DNA from: Pseudomonas putida
Lineage (GTDB): Bacteria > Pseudomonadota > Gammaproteobacteria > Pseudomonadales > Pseudomonadaceae
Assembly: GCF_001941965.1 (NCBI RefSeq)
Contig: NZ_MKZO01000023.1
Location: 1-64,000 of the forward strand
Direction of reading: 5' to 3'
Length of the DNA stretch: 64,000 bases
In this document: positions 25,174 through 33,515 of the stretch, one piece after another
How the letters are laid out: every line of letters starts with the position of its first letter
How positions within the stretch are numbered: position 1 is the first letter of the stretch
The notes under the pieces: generated by a model
Seen by the model: the letters and a program-made list of their open reading frames with translations, nothing else
The model's database searches: none
What the model was told of the DNA's origin: nothing
Program-made: the position numbers and the translations under genes

Positions 25174-26781
25174 ATGAACCCGCAACCTTGCACCCTTCGC
25201 GGTGCGCCCCAGGCCGCGCCACTGCTGTACGGCAGCGTGTGCAGCGGCATCGAGGCCGTGAGCCTCGCATGGCAACCCCTCGGCCTCAAAGCCGCGTGGT
25301 TCGCCGAGATCGAGCCGTTCCCGAGCGCCGTGCTCGCCCACCGTTACCCCCATGTGCCCAACCTGGGCGACATGACCGCGATCGCCCGTCAGGTGCGCGC
25401 CGGCACCGTGCCGGCGCCCGACATCCTGGTCGGCGGCACGCCGTGCCAGTCGTTCAGCGTTGCCGGCGCGCGCCAGGGGTTGAACGACCCGCGCGGCGCC
25501 TTGACCCTTGCCTATGTGGAGCTTGCAAATGCCATCGACCAAACCCGCCACCAAGACCGCCGCCCGCCGGCAACGCTCGTCTGGGAAAACGTCCCCGGCG
25601 TCCTCAACGACCGCAGCAATGCCTTCGGGCATTTCCTGGGCGCACTGGCCGGAGAAAGCCGTGCGCTCCAGCCGCCAGGGGAAAAATGGGCGCACGCTGG
25701 TTGTGTGTCTGGACCCCGCCGCCGCATCGCCTGGCGCGTGCTCGACGCTCAATATTTCGGTGTCGCCCAACGCCGCAAGCGCGTGTTTCTTGTGGCATGT
25801 GGTGGTGATGACCTCGATCCCTCCGAAGTACTTTTTGAGCGCACAGGCCTGCGCGGGGATTCTTCTGCGGGCCGCGCGCCGTGGCAAGAAGCTGCCCGCG
25901 CTGCTGGACCGGGTGCTGCAGCAGCAGGCGGATACGCAGGATTCGCTGGACTGAACCAGCCCTACGGCAAGGTCACGACGACGTTCGGATTCAGCGGCGG
26001 CATTGGCCCCGTCGATGTTGCGGCATGCCTGATGGCCGCGGGTCCCAAGCACGACATCCGCACCGAGACGTTCATGGTGCAGTCCATCGCCGGCAGCATC
26101 GCCCACACCCTCGACACCGCCAACAACGGCAAGGGCAGCAGCGAGGACGGTACGGGAAAGGGCGTGCCGATCATCGCCTTCACCGCCCAGGGCAGCGGCG
26201 CGGACGCCACGATCGACCTGACGCCGACGCTGCGTGCCGGCGGGCATCGCAACAGCCATGCGAACGCAGGCGTCGTGCCCGCCATCGCCTTCGCGCAGAA
26301 CAACCGCGGCGAAGTGCGCTTCGAGTCGGGCCATGGACAGGTGTCTTGCACCGTCCTGTCCAACGGCAAGCCGGGCTACGGTGTGCCGATGGTGGCCTGC
26401 GTTGCCCTGCGGGGACGGACGCAGGGTCTTGCTGCCGAACTGGGCGGAAGCGTTGCGGCGGCGTTGCGTACCAGCGGCGGCGGCGCAGACAAGCCCCATG
26501 TCCTGGCCCCCGACTTCGAGGCACATTTCCGCTACGACTGGAATGAATCCGGTGCAGCGGACTGGTCGCAATGGCGGGTGCGGCGGCTGATGCCCATGGA
26601 GTGCGAGCGGCTGCAGGGCATGCCCGACGACTACACGCTGATCCCGTATCGCGGCAAGCCTGCCGCAGACGCTCCGCGCTACAAGGCGATTGGCAACTCC
26701 ATGGCCGTCCCGTGCATGGCTTGGCTGGGCAACCGGCTGGTGCAGTGCCTGCACAAGACGGACTCGACCGCTTCGGATTGA
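25174..26781 (+). CDS. DNA (cytosine-5) methyltransferase
   Basis: A 535-residue C5-cytosine DNA methyltransferase. Motif I is YGSVCSGIEAVSLAW, the catalytic cysteine is Cys91 in GGTPCQSFSVAGARQGL, and motif VI is WENVPGVL. Later come FGVAQRRKRVFLVA and the C-terminal RRLMPMECERLQGMPDDYT and AIGNSMAVPCMAWLG. The target-recognition region between them is long and contains Gly-rich stretches. No restriction endonuclease is adjacent, so it is an orphan methyltransferase, probably protecting the ICE from host restriction on entry or altering host methylation. The start at 25174 has CAGGAG upstream. Confidence 0.93.
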   Translation: MNPQPCTLRGAPQAAPLLYGSVCSGIEAVSLAWQPLGLKAAWFAEIEPFPSAVLAHRYPHVPNLGDMTAIARQVRAGTVPAPDILVGGTPCQSFSVAGARQGLNDPRGALTLAYVELANAIDQTRHQDRRPPATLVWENVPGVLNDRSNAFGHFLGALAGESRALQPPGEKWAHAGCVSGPRRRIAWRVLDAQYFGVAQRRKRVFLVACGGDDLDPSEVLFERTGLRGDSSAGRAPWQEAARAAGPGAAAAGGYAGFAGLNQPYGKVTTTFGFSGGIGPVDVAACLMAAGPKHDIRTETFMVQSIAGSIAHTLDTANNGKGSSEDGTGKGVPIIAFTAQGSGADATIDLTPTLRAGGHRNSHANAGVVPAIAFAQNNRGEVRFESGHGQVSCTVLSNGKPGYGVPMVACVALRGRTQGLAAELGGSVAAALRTSGGGADKPHVLAPDFEAHFRYDWNESGAADWSQWRVRRLMPMECERLQGMPDDYTLIPYRGKPAADAPRYKAIGNSMAVPCMAWLGNRLVQCLHKTDSTASD

Positions 26782-26820
26782 TCGACGACGCAGCCTGCCG
26801 GCCGCGCCATTCTCCCCCTG

Positions 26821-26885
26821 CATTGCCGATGTATCGGCAGCAGCCCGCAGCCAGGGTGTCAAGGCTGCCGTGGGTTCCGCCCACG
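26821..26885 (+). ncRNA. radC-type structured leader, copy 1
   Basis: Three consecutive hairpins: P1 TGCCGAT/ATCGGCA (26824-26839), P2 GCAGCC/GGCTGC (26847-26868, loop ending TCAA) and P3 CGTGGG/CCCACG (26869-26885). The element begins 40 bp after the methyltransferase stop and is followed by further pairing (GGGCATCGATGCC near 26934) before the gene at 27024. It shares layout and loop sequence with four other copies. Confidence 0.65.
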
Positions 26886-27023
26886 CCACCCACCAGTTCG
26901 CTTCGGCATCTCACCGGCGAACGCTGCCCACCGGGGCATCGATGCCTCCTTTCTCCAACCCACGGGATGGTCGCCACGTCCCGTCAGGGGCATGTCGCCA
27001 CCCGGTCGATTTCAGGACTTCCC

Positions 27024-27581
27024 ATGGACACCATCACCAAGCAAGACCGCATCACGCTGAAGAACCTCAAGGTCGCCGACTTCGCCAGCGAGGAAACGCT
27101 GTGCTTCACCGCGACCATCGTGTTCGACGGCACTCCCATCGCCGAGGCCCGCAACGACGGGCATGGCGGCTCGACATTCCTCCGCGCGCTCAACGGCAAG
27201 ACGACGCTGCTGGCTCAGGCCGAAGCCTTTGCCAAGGGCTTGCCGCCTGCGCCGCTCGATCTAGGCCAGGAGGGTGAAGACCCTCATTACATCGACATGA
27301 CGCTCGACTTCCTGGTCGATGAACTGGCCGATGCCATGCACGCGGAGCGCAAGGTGCGAGCCGCCTTCAACCGCGACATCGGCAACAAGGTGCTGTTCAT
27401 CAAGGACGGCAAACTGCTGTTCATCAAAGGCATCAAGCTCAAGGCTATCGCCGACCGCAAGGCGTACTTCGCTTCGCTGCGCACCAGGCAGGCCCAGCCC
27501 ATCGTCATCCTCGCCGAGCTTCCGCCCGAGCGGGCATTCGACCTGTGGAAGCAGCATGTCCTGGGCGACAAGCCCGATTGA
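27024..27581 (+). CDS. ICE conserved hypothetical protein
   Basis: A 185-residue soluble protein of unknown function. I start it at 27024, where sequence character changes; the frame is open far upstream because it overlaps the methyltransferase region. It shows alternating beta and alpha segments (ITLKNLKVADFASEETLCFTATIVFDG..., later KVLFIKDGKLLFIKGIKLKAI) and no membrane segments. It has its own structured leader upstream and a terminator downstream, so it is probably a single-gene unit. Confidence 0.7.
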   Translation: MDTITKQDRITLKNLKVADFASEETLCFTATIVFDGTPIAEARNDGHGGSTFLRALNGKTTLLAQAEAFAKGLPPAPLDLGQEGEDPHYIDMTLDFLVDELADAMHAERKVRAAFNRDIGNKVLFIKDGKLLFIKGIKLKAIADRKAYFASLRTRQAQPIVILAELPPERAFDLWKQHVLGDKPD

Positions 27582-27606
27582 CCCAGCGCCACCGCACCCT
27601 CCTGAC

Positions 27607-27637
27607 AGCCCCGTACTCGATGCGGGGCTTTTCTTTT
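27607..27637 (+). terminator. intrinsic terminator
   Basis: AGCCCC (27607-27612) pairs with GGGGCT (27624-27629), followed by TTTTCTTTT. It ends the gene at 27024. Confidence 0.85.
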
Positions 27638-27714
27638 CCTGTGCTCATCAATCGGGGCTGGGCCGAATGCCGTTTTCCAACTGACGCGGCGCAGCCCTCG
27701 CACGAAGCTGCCTG

Positions 27715-27781
27715 CATGTTCGCTGATTCGTCAGCACATGCCAGCAGCCAGGGTTCCAGGCTGCCGCGGGTCTCTCCCGCG
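27715..27781 (+). ncRNA. radC-type structured leader, copy 2
   Basis: P1 GCTGA/TCAGC (27722-27735) is flanked by CATG on both sides (27715 and 27737). P2 is GCAGCC/GGCTGC (27744-27764) and P3 is CGCGGG/CCCGCG (27765-27781). It is followed by the same CACCCACCAG string as copy 1. It lies about 80 bp after a terminator and 130 bp before the gene at 27912. Confidence 0.72.
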
Positions 27782-27911
27782 TCACCCACCAGTCCGCATC
27801 GCATCAATTCTGCGGATGAGCGTCCCCGTGACGCTGATGCTTTTTATCAACCGCGTGCGGGAGCTGCCATCCCGTGAGGGACAAGGCCCCGCTTTTCCAA
27901 GGAGCCCGTCC

Positions 27912-28124
27912 ATGTCCCAGCAAGCCTCTTTCGGCCAGTTGGCCCTGACCTACTGCGGCAAGTTCCTGCCGCTCGAAGTCTTGCAAAGCGCCGCCGGCCA
28001 CTACATCGGCACGCGCGATACCGAAGGTCCCGTTTCGCGGGAATCCCGCGAGTACTTCCGCAGCTATGCCGCGGCTCAACGCGCCCTCGAAAGAGGCGGC
28101 TGGTCCCAGCTCGCCATTCCCTGA
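27912..28124 (+). CDS. small hypothetical ICE protein
   Basis: A 70-residue soluble protein of unknown function (FGQLALTYCGKFLPLEV..., then SRESREYFRSYAAAQRALERG). I chose the ATG at 27912 because AAGGAGC lies 8-13 nt upstream. It is preceded by leader copy 2 and followed 21 bp later by the gene at 28146, probably in one transcript. Confidence 0.65.
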   Translation: MSQQASFGQLALTYCGKFLPLEVLQSAAGHYIGTRDTEGPVSRESREYFRSYAAAQRALERGGWSQLAIP

Positions 28125-28145
28125 TCCAACTGGAGAAATCACGTC

Positions 28146-28538
28146 ATGAACCAGCTACTGCCGCGGGAAGTCGTCGATCAGATCATGCGGGAAGAGCAGC
28201 ATTTCGCTGCCGCGCCCCAAGCCTTCTTCGAGGCCTGGAAGCGCGGTGTCGAGATTGCTGGTCCCGAGTGGTTCGGCGACGGCACCCGTGAAGGCCTGAA
28301 CCAGGCCAAGACCAAGTGGGATTTGCGTCCCGACATGCTGCGGCTCAACGATGCCCTCGGCGTCCTGAGCAGCGGCGAACGCATGTTCCTGTCCGCCATG
28401 GTCAGCTTCTACAACGCGCGCGAGGGCGGTGCCATGCTCAAGCGCTGCCGCTTCCACGGGCTGTCGGACTTCGACGGTCTCGATCTGGAACGCCGCAAGG
28501 TCATCGCCGACCTGCTGGTGAACTACAGCGGTTGGTGA
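28146..28538 (+). CDS. hypothetical ICE protein
   Basis: A 130-residue, mostly helical soluble protein that I cannot assign to a function (REVVDQIMREEQHFAAAPQAFFEAWKRG; DLLVNYSGW at the end). GGAG lies about 8 nt upstream of the ATG. It follows the small gene at 27912 after 21 bp and is closed by a strong terminator, so the two form a unit headed by structured leader copy 2. No catalytic motif or membrane segment is evident. Confidence 0.7.
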   Translation: MNQLLPREVVDQIMREEQHFAAAPQAFFEAWKRGVEIAGPEWFGDGTREGLNQAKTKWDLRPDMLRLNDALGVLSSGERMFLSAMVSFYNAREGGAMLKRCRFHGLSDFDGLDLERRKVIADLLVNYSGW

Positions 28539-28578
28539 GCCGGTCTCCGGCACGCCACTGTCCTCTCGATCCCCCCGT

Positions 28579-28620
28579 GAGGGACATGCGCCCATAAGGC
28601 CATGTCCCTCAATTTTTCTT
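28579..28620 (+). terminator. intrinsic terminator
   Basis: A perfect 10-bp stem (28579-28588 with 28601-28610) with a 12-nt loop is followed by AATTTTTCTT. It ends the unit 27912-28538. Confidence 0.85.
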
Positions 28621-28711
28621 CCCCATCGCCCGACGCCAACGGCCTTGGGCTATTCCCTGCGGACGCCATCGTCCGCATGGGCTGGCTCCGCTCTTCTCGA
28701 AAGGAGCCAGC

Positions 28712-29398
28712 ATGGCAAACAACTACTACGAAGGCACGGGCGTTCTCGTGCTCAACCGCGTTACTCCCGTCATCAAGGCACTGTTCGGTGCTTTCGCGCT
28801 CGACGAAAACCATCCCGGCAATGGGCAGGCCTACATCGCCCAGATCGCCGAAACCAATGATCCACGCTGGACAGATGTGCTGGACGGTCTGGAAAACCTG
28901 GCCACACAACTCGGCATCCCCATGCCCGACGACGAAGAGTTGTCGATTCCGCCTCTGCTTGAACGGCTGGCCGCGCACTTCGGTGCTGACCAGGACGGGG
29001 AGCTGGAGAACCTGATCGAGCACCACCAATTCGAGGACGGCGCCGACCTGGAAGCCCTGCTTCTGATCGCTACCCGCTTCGATGACGGCCATAACCTGAC
29101 CGCCATCCAGTTTGAGGGCTGCTGGTATTGCAGCAAGCCAAGGCTATTCGAGTTCGGCGGCAACGGCTGCTACCTGAGCCGTGAGGTCCAGGTCTTCAGA
29201 ACGTCCTCGCAGGCGCTTCAACTCGGCGATCAACTGCGCAACACCATCCTGGCCGCCGACATCGAAGAGGCCTCAGCGTTGATCGCGCTGGAGGCCGCCA
29301 ACCTGCTTGCCGGCATCACCGATGAGCAATTTCGCCTAAATGTGCGCCATCGCATCGCCGAACGGCTGGTTCAGACGCCAACGATCAGCGCCGACTGA
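28712..29398 (+). CDS. hypothetical ICE protein
   Basis: A 228-residue acidic soluble protein of unknown function. The middle contains EGCWYCSKPRLFEFGGNGCYLS, a Cys/aromatic-rich beta-like stretch, flanked by acidic helical segments. AAAGGAG lies upstream of the ATG. It stands alone between a terminator and the next gene (80-bp gap). Acidic, single-domain proteins of unknown role are common among ICE anti-host or anti-restriction genes, but nothing here proves that. Confidence 0.7.
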   Translation: MANNYYEGTGVLVLNRVTPVIKALFGAFALDENHPGNGQAYIAQIAETNDPRWTDVLDGLENLATQLGIPMPDDEELSIPPLLERLAAHFGADQDGELENLIEHHQFEDGADLEALLLIATRFDDGHNLTAIQFEGCWYCSKPRLFEFGGNGCYLSREVQVFRTSSQALQLGDQLRNTILAADIEEASALIALEAANLLAGITDEQFRLNVRHRIAERLVQTPTISAD

Positions 29399-29478
29399 CG
29401 CATTTTCCACTTTCAACCAACCGGGTCCAATTCCCGGTGGCGGAGATTGGCCCCAATATTCAAATCTGGAGAGTTCCC

Positions 29479-30216
29479 ATGTCCCAGAAACCCAATCCCT
29501 TTCTCCGCGGCTACTGGAATCTGAAAATCGTCCGCACGCTGTGCATCGGCTACGACGACGGAAGCCCGCATGTCTGGCGAATCATCCACGCGAGTCAAAA
29601 GCACTTTTCCGACGAGGAACTGATTTCATCCTCGTGCATCGTCACCAGCGATTTCGCCGTGGTCAGGAATGGTCCCGAACCCGTGAGTGCCGAGGTGCTG
29701 GCCGAATGCGATACCGCAGAAGGTGTCAGCGGCGAAGGTGTAATCGGTGCCGTGGTCTATGCCATCCATGGCGACGACTTCGACGGTCGCCCCATCCACG
29801 TCGGCGACGCCTATTCGGCAGAGGCAGCGCGGGAAGTCGTACAGCGCCTGAGTTTCGAGACCGGCTACTACAGCCGGTGCTGGGAAATCAGCAGCGCACA
29901 CATCAGCCAAGAAACCGGCCAATACCTCGCCAACCTGGCAGACCTCGCTACGCCGGAGGCATTCCTGTTCATCGCGTTCCGGGTTCCGTACAGCCCGGCG
30001 ATCGGCATCAAGCTGATCTCCACTCCCTGGACGGACAAGAACCTGGACCACGCCGAGGGCATCAGTGCGGAGCAGCTTCGCCAGGAGCACCGAAGCAAGG
30101 GTATGCCGGATGACCTGGCGAACGTCATTGAACTGGCTGGCCAGGCCGACGTGCGCATCCTGATTCTCGACGCCGACGCACCCGTGCTGTTGGGCCTGCC
30201 GTTGGCCGAATCCTAG
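29479..30216 (+). CDS. hypothetical ICE protein, possibly DUF5983-like
   Basis: A 245-residue soluble acidic protein. I start it at 29479 (MSQKPNPF) because GGAGAG precedes it; an in-frame ATG at 29437 lacks a ribosome site. The C-terminal 110 residues (WEISSAHISQETGQYLANLADL..., ending VRILILDADAPVLLGLPL) look like the C-terminal domain found in DUF5983-type ICE proteins, a memory-based and uncertain match. There is no catalytic motif I can name. Confidence 0.65.
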   Translation: MSQKPNPFLRGYWNLKIVRTLCIGYDDGSPHVWRIIHASQKHFSDEELISSSCIVTSDFAVVRNGPEPVSAEVLAECDTAEGVSGEGVIGAVVYAIHGDDFDGRPIHVGDAYSAEAAREVVQRLSFETGYYSRCWEISSAHISQETGQYLANLADLATPEAFLFIAFRVPYSPAIGIKLISTPWTDKNLDHAEGISAEQLRQEHRSKGMPDDLANVIELAGQADVRILILDADAPVLLGLPLAES

Positions 30217-30313
30217 CAGCCGCTCGACGCAACATCCTTCCTCTTTGTTCTCCCCCATACCGGCCCGTCTCCCTCCCGGAGCCGGGCTGGTCCATTTTCA
30301 TAGGAGCAACCTC

Positions 30314-30592
30314 ATGTTCCCCGACCTCATCTCGCGCACGCCAGACTTCGAGCACCAGCTCGGCGCCTGCGTCAATGCCATGGGCCAGGACGACGCCATC
30401 GGCCAGATCCTGGTATTCGAGCGCATGAGCGGCACGCTGCACATGCGCCATATCGCCAGCGCCGACCTGGTGGACACCGACATTGACGACTACGAAATGG
30501 TCGTCTTCGACGGTGGCAACACCAGCGGCGATACATGGAAGCATGTCTTCTTCCCACGTCAGCGCGAGCACTACTTCGTGTACGAAGCCTGA
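30314..30592 (+). CDS. small hypothetical ICE protein
   Basis: A 92-residue acidic protein, probably one alpha/beta domain, starting at 30314 with AGGAG upstream. It has no recognisable motif. It lies 97 bp after the gene at 29479 and is closed by a strong terminator at 30600. Confidence 0.65.
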   Translation: MFPDLISRTPDFEHQLGACVNAMGQDDAIGQILVFERMSGTLHMRHIASADLVDTDIDDYEMVVFDGGNTSGDTWKHVFFPRQREHYFVYEA

Positions 30593-30599
30593 CCCAACC

Positions 30600-30626
30600 A
30601 AGCCCCTTTTCGAGGGGCTTTTTCTT
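30600..30626 (+). terminator. intrinsic terminator
   Basis: AAGCCCC (30600-30606) pairs with GGGGCTT (30614-30620), followed by TTTCTT. Confidence 0.88.
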
Positions 30627-30705
30627 GTCCGCAGCGCAGGAAAGCGGGTGCGACGCTGTGCGATTTCTTGCAGGCAGGCCGCCCATTCCAGAGCCATCCT
30701 TGCTC

Positions 30706-30810
30706 CATGTTCGTCGGCGTTGCCGACACATGCCCTGGCAGCCGAGACCTTCAAGGCTGCAAGTGCGGGAAACCGTGCTGGTCGTTTCTTCCTATGGACG
30801 TACCCCGTCC
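30706..30810 (+). ncRNA. radC-type structured leader, copy 3
   Basis: P1 GTCGGC/GCCGAC (30713-30727) is flanked by CATG on both sides (30706 and 30729). P2 is GCAGCC/GGCTGC (30738-30760) with loop ending CTTCAA. P3 is displaced: GGACG/CGTCC at 30796-30810, followed by the CGCCACCCAC string seen in copy 1. It lies 80 bp after a terminator and about 70 bp before the gene at 30882. Confidence 0.7.
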
Positions 30811-30881
30811 GTTCACGCCACCCACAAGGGACCTCTCCCTTGCGGGCGGGGAATCCCTTGTTCTTCCTCAAGGAGATTCCC

Positions 30882-31694
30882 ATGGACCGTTCCCTCATCA
30901 AATCCATGATGCCTTCGCTTGTCGCGGGCCATGTCCCTCGCAACGTGCGTTCGTTCAAATACCGCGTATTCGATGATCAGCCGCAGTCCTCGACGTTGGG
31001 CTTCGCCATTGACCCTCAGCCCTTCAACGGCAAGGTAGTCTCCGCGACCGACGATGCCATCGTCGTCAAGCTCAAGCCTTCCGAGTTCGCCGTGCTCGAT
31101 CCCAACCTGGTGACCACCGTTCCCAGCGAGGGCGCCAAGGTCCATGTCCAACCCTACGCCCGGCGACGTTTCGACGGGCTTCGCGCGGACACCCCGGAAG
31201 TCGTCACCGAGAAGACTTCGGATGGCACGCCTTACACCATCACGAGGCATATCCTTGGCAAAGCACCCGCCAAGCTGCCCATTCCCGAGCCGCAGTGCAT
31301 GGAGCTGGGCCAACTCATCGAGCAGTTGGAGGAGATGCCCGCGCCCGACGGGTTCCGGTGCATCACCCACATGCTGGTCGATGCAGGTGCCCGCGACTTC
31401 GCCTGGGTCGATCCCAAGCCCTCCAGGATCATCGAGACCCCGCCGGCGATCAGCTTCACGGTCTCAACCACCAAGTTCGAGGGTCAGGTGACGATCCTCT
31501 ACGACCGTGGCGGCGACACCTACGTGGTGGAGCTGCACCGCGACGGTGAGTTGGTCGATAGGCACGACGAGGTGTATTTCGACATGCTCGGTGAAGTGCT
31601 GGAGCGGCTCATCGACGACGGGCGCTGGCGCCTGATCGACGTGAGCGTGATCGACGCCAAAGCCTTTCGGCAACGTCAGGCGGTTCCAGCCTGA
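30882..31694 (+). CDS. hypothetical ICE protein
   Basis: A 270-residue soluble protein of unknown function, starting at the ATG at 30882 with AAGGAG upstream. It looks like two alpha/beta modules: residues 1-125 rich in beta strands (GKVVSATDDAIVVKLKPSEFAVLDPN...) and 140-265 with FRCITHMLVDAGARDFAWVDP and FTVSTTKFEGQVTILYDRGG. It is expressed behind structured leader copy 3. I see no nucleotide-binding or nuclease motif. Confidence 0.7.
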   Translation: MDRSLIKSMMPSLVAGHVPRNVRSFKYRVFDDQPQSSTLGFAIDPQPFNGKVVSATDDAIVVKLKPSEFAVLDPNLVTTVPSEGAKVHVQPYARRRFDGLRADTPEVVTEKTSDGTPYTITRHILGKAPAKLPIPEPQCMELGQLIEQLEEMPAPDGFRCITHMLVDAGARDFAWVDPKPSRIIETPPAISFTVSTTKFEGQVTILYDRGGDTYVVELHRDGELVDRHDEVYFDMLGEVLERLIDDGRWRLIDVSVIDAKAFRQRQAVPA

Positions 31695-31758
31695 CGTGCC
31701 AGACAGGAAGCCTAGCGGCACGACTGATCAGTCCACAGCCTACCGGCGACTGCCCCAC

Positions 31759-31795
31759 AAGCCTTCCATCCGTTTCGGTGGAGGGCTTTTTTCTT
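31759..31795 (+). terminator. terminator-like hairpin directly before DUF3085 gene
   Basis: A 10-bp stem (31759-31768 with 31779-31788, one G-U pair) is followed by six Ts. Only 24 bp separate the T-run from the ATG at 31819, too little for another promoter, so it may act as an attenuator in that gene's leader. Confidence 0.75.
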
Positions 31796-31818
31796 CATCC
31801 ATACAGGAGATTTCAACC

Positions 31819-32172
31819 ATGTCACTGCGATTCAGAGGCTCCGACCTGCGCCCCGTGCTTGCCGAAGCCATCGCCAACCAATGCCGCGTCGCCCTGGCCA
31901 AGGACCAGGGCGTGTACTTCCTCGCCGAGCGCGGAGAGCGCCGCCCCGATGGCCGCGTGAAGCTGCTGGCCTATGCCGTCGGCTGCAACCCGGATACCGA
32001 CCCGTTCGATGACTGGTGGGAACTGGCACGCGCCGAGCTTGGCGGCGACGACTTCGGCGAGTTCTTCGACCCGAAAGACAGCGTTTTCACTCGCATTCTG
32101 CAAAGCTCAGATGATCTGGAGCTGTCCGCCACCGCTACGTATCTGTCGCTGGCGGCGGTGGAATCGGCGTAG
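31819..32172 (+). CDS. DUF3085 family protein
   Basis: A 117-residue acidic protein that fits DUF3085: an N-terminal helix (LRPVLAEAIANQCRVALAKDQGVYFLAERG), YAVGCNPDTDPFDDWWELARAELGGDDFGEFF, then a short helical tail. CAGGAG precedes the ATG. It is common on ICEs and conjugative plasmids, with unknown function. A terminator-like hairpin sits between the previous gene and its ribosome site. Confidence 0.75.
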   Translation: MSLRFRGSDLRPVLAEAIANQCRVALAKDQGVYFLAERGERRPDGRVKLLAYAVGCNPDTDPFDDWWELARAELGGDDFGEFFDPKDSVFTRILQSSDDLELSATATYLSLAAVESA

Positions 32173-32197
32173 TCCAAAAATGTCCGCATACCCCTTG

Positions 32198-32224
32198 AAG
32201 CCCCCATTTCGGGGGCTTTCTTTT
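32198..32224 (+). terminator. intrinsic terminator
   Basis: AAGCCCCC (32198-32205) pairs with GGGGGCTT (32211-32218), followed by TTCTTTT. It ends the DUF3085 gene. Confidence 0.9.
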
Positions 32225-32313
32225 GGGCGGAACTGGGCAGCCTGGAAAAAATGGGAAGCGCCCGGATGCCGATTGATTGCTGTCGCGCGCGCGAGGCCCG
32301 GCCATGCTGACCC

Positions 32314-32387
32314 CATGCCTGCTGACGTTGTCAGCGACATGCCAAGCAACCATCGGTCTTCAAGGTTGCGTCGCAGTTCCCACTGCG
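32314..32387 (+). ncRNA. radC-type structured leader, copy 4
   Basis: P1 GCTGAC/GTCAGC (32321-32335) is flanked by CATG on both sides (32314 and 32338). P2 is GCAACC/GGTTGC (32346-32369) with loop ending CTTCAA; the A and T here compensate for the G and C of copies 1-3. P3 is CGCAGT/ACTGCG (32372-32387). More pairing follows (GGCCACCAG with CTGGTGGC, about 32424-32443) before the DUF3577 gene at 32541. Confidence 0.78.
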
Positions 32388-32540
32388 TGACCGAGCCAGC
32401 TCGCACCGCATCCATCCGCGAGCGGCCACCAGTCTCTGGTGGCGGATGCTTTCGCCTTATCGACCCACCGCGGGGTTACGCACCTTTCCCCGCATGCGTG
32501 GGGCTGGTGTGTCTCCGCTTCTTCCCTATGGAGATTCACC

Positions 32541-33458
32541 ATGAACACCACGTCCAACGAGAAATCGTATTTCGACCTCCACACCTCGGGCATCGGCTAC
32601 ATCCAGCGTGTCCGTGAAGTGCCTGTCCGGGGCGGCCGCCGTGCGCAGCCTTTCCTGGCATGCACCGTTGCCGCGCTGGTCGGCCCCGCCAGGGACCCCA
32701 GCTACCGCTACTTCGACGTCAAGGTCTCGGGTGCCGAGGCCAAGAACCTCGTCCAGCGCTACATCGGCGTTGACGATCCCAAGCAGCGCCCGCTGGTGCG
32801 CTTCCGCCTCGGCGACCTGTGGGGCGATGCGTACATCCGCGACAAGGGCGAGCGCAAGGGTGAAGCCGCCGCGTCCCTCAAGGCGCGACTGCTCAAGGCC
32901 GAGCCGCTTGACCGGGCCGAACTGGCTTCCATCAAGCAGCACGAGCTGATCACCCGCGGCATCGGCTACCTCAGCCGTCCGAAGGACGTCACCCCCAAGG
33001 ATGGCGATCCGTTCCTGTCGTGCTGCGTCGCGGCTCTGGCCGGGCCTGTCGGTGAACCGGACTATCGGTACTTCGACACCATCGTCGCCACCCCTGAAGC
33101 CGAGCACCTGGTTCGCCGGTGCGTGCAGGCCATCGAAGGGGACCGCAAGGTGCTGATCGCCTTCAAGTTGAACGACATGAAGATCGATCCGTACATCCGC
33201 ACCAAGGGTGAGCGCGCCGGGGAGCCGGGAGCGAGCCTGGAATCGACGCTGATCCACATCGGTCTGATCAAGATCGACGGCACCCAGGTCTATCCGACGA
33301 GCCAGGCGCAAGCCGAGGCGTCGCAGGCCGAGGACGCACCCGCGCCCGAAGCCGAGGACGCCGCCGACACCGCTGCCGACCAGCCTATCGAGCCCGCCGA
33401 GCGCGAGCCCGCAGGTGAAGTCGAAGAGCAGGAGCCGGCATTGGCTGCTTCGTTCTGA
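32541..33458 (+). CDS. STY4534-type ICE replication protein (two DUF3577 domains)
   Basis: A 305-residue protein with two tandem DUF3577 domains. The first (about 8-115) has GIGYIQRVREV, FLACTVAALVGPARDPSYRYFDVKV and AYIRDKGERKGE; the second (about 130-245) has GIGYLSRPKDV, FLSCCVAALAGPVGEPDYRYFDTIV and PYIRTKGERAGE. The acidic Ala/Glu-rich tail (about 250-305) is low complexity. DUF3577/STY4534 proteins are linked to ICE replication by annotation only. Many family members have one copy, so the duplication is notable. It has a terminator upstream and structured leader copy 4 in its 5' region. Confidence 0.82.
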   Translation: MNTTSNEKSYFDLHTSGIGYIQRVREVPVRGGRRAQPFLACTVAALVGPARDPSYRYFDVKVSGAEAKNLVQRYIGVDDPKQRPLVRFRLGDLWGDAYIRDKGERKGEAAASLKARLLKAEPLDRAELASIKQHELITRGIGYLSRPKDVTPKDGDPFLSCCVAALAGPVGEPDYRYFDTIVATPEAEHLVRRCVQAIEGDRKVLIAFKLNDMKIDPYIRTKGERAGEPGASLESTLIHIGLIKIDGTQVYPTSQAQAEASQAEDAPAPEAEDAADTAADQPIEPAEREPAGEVEEQEPALAASF

Positions 33459-33466
33459 TCCGGCAT

Positions 33467-33492
33467 GGCCCCTCACGGGGCCTTGCCTTTTT
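33467..33492 (+). terminator. terminator-like hairpin before DUF3275 gene
   Basis: GGCCCC (33467-33472) pairs with GGGGCC (33477-33482), then TTGCCTTTTTCC. It lies 8 bp after the previous stop and only 24 bp before the ATG at 33516, so there is no room for a promoter between. Confidence 0.78.
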
Positions 33493-33515
33493 CCTATTCC
33501 TCAAGGAGAAGCATC

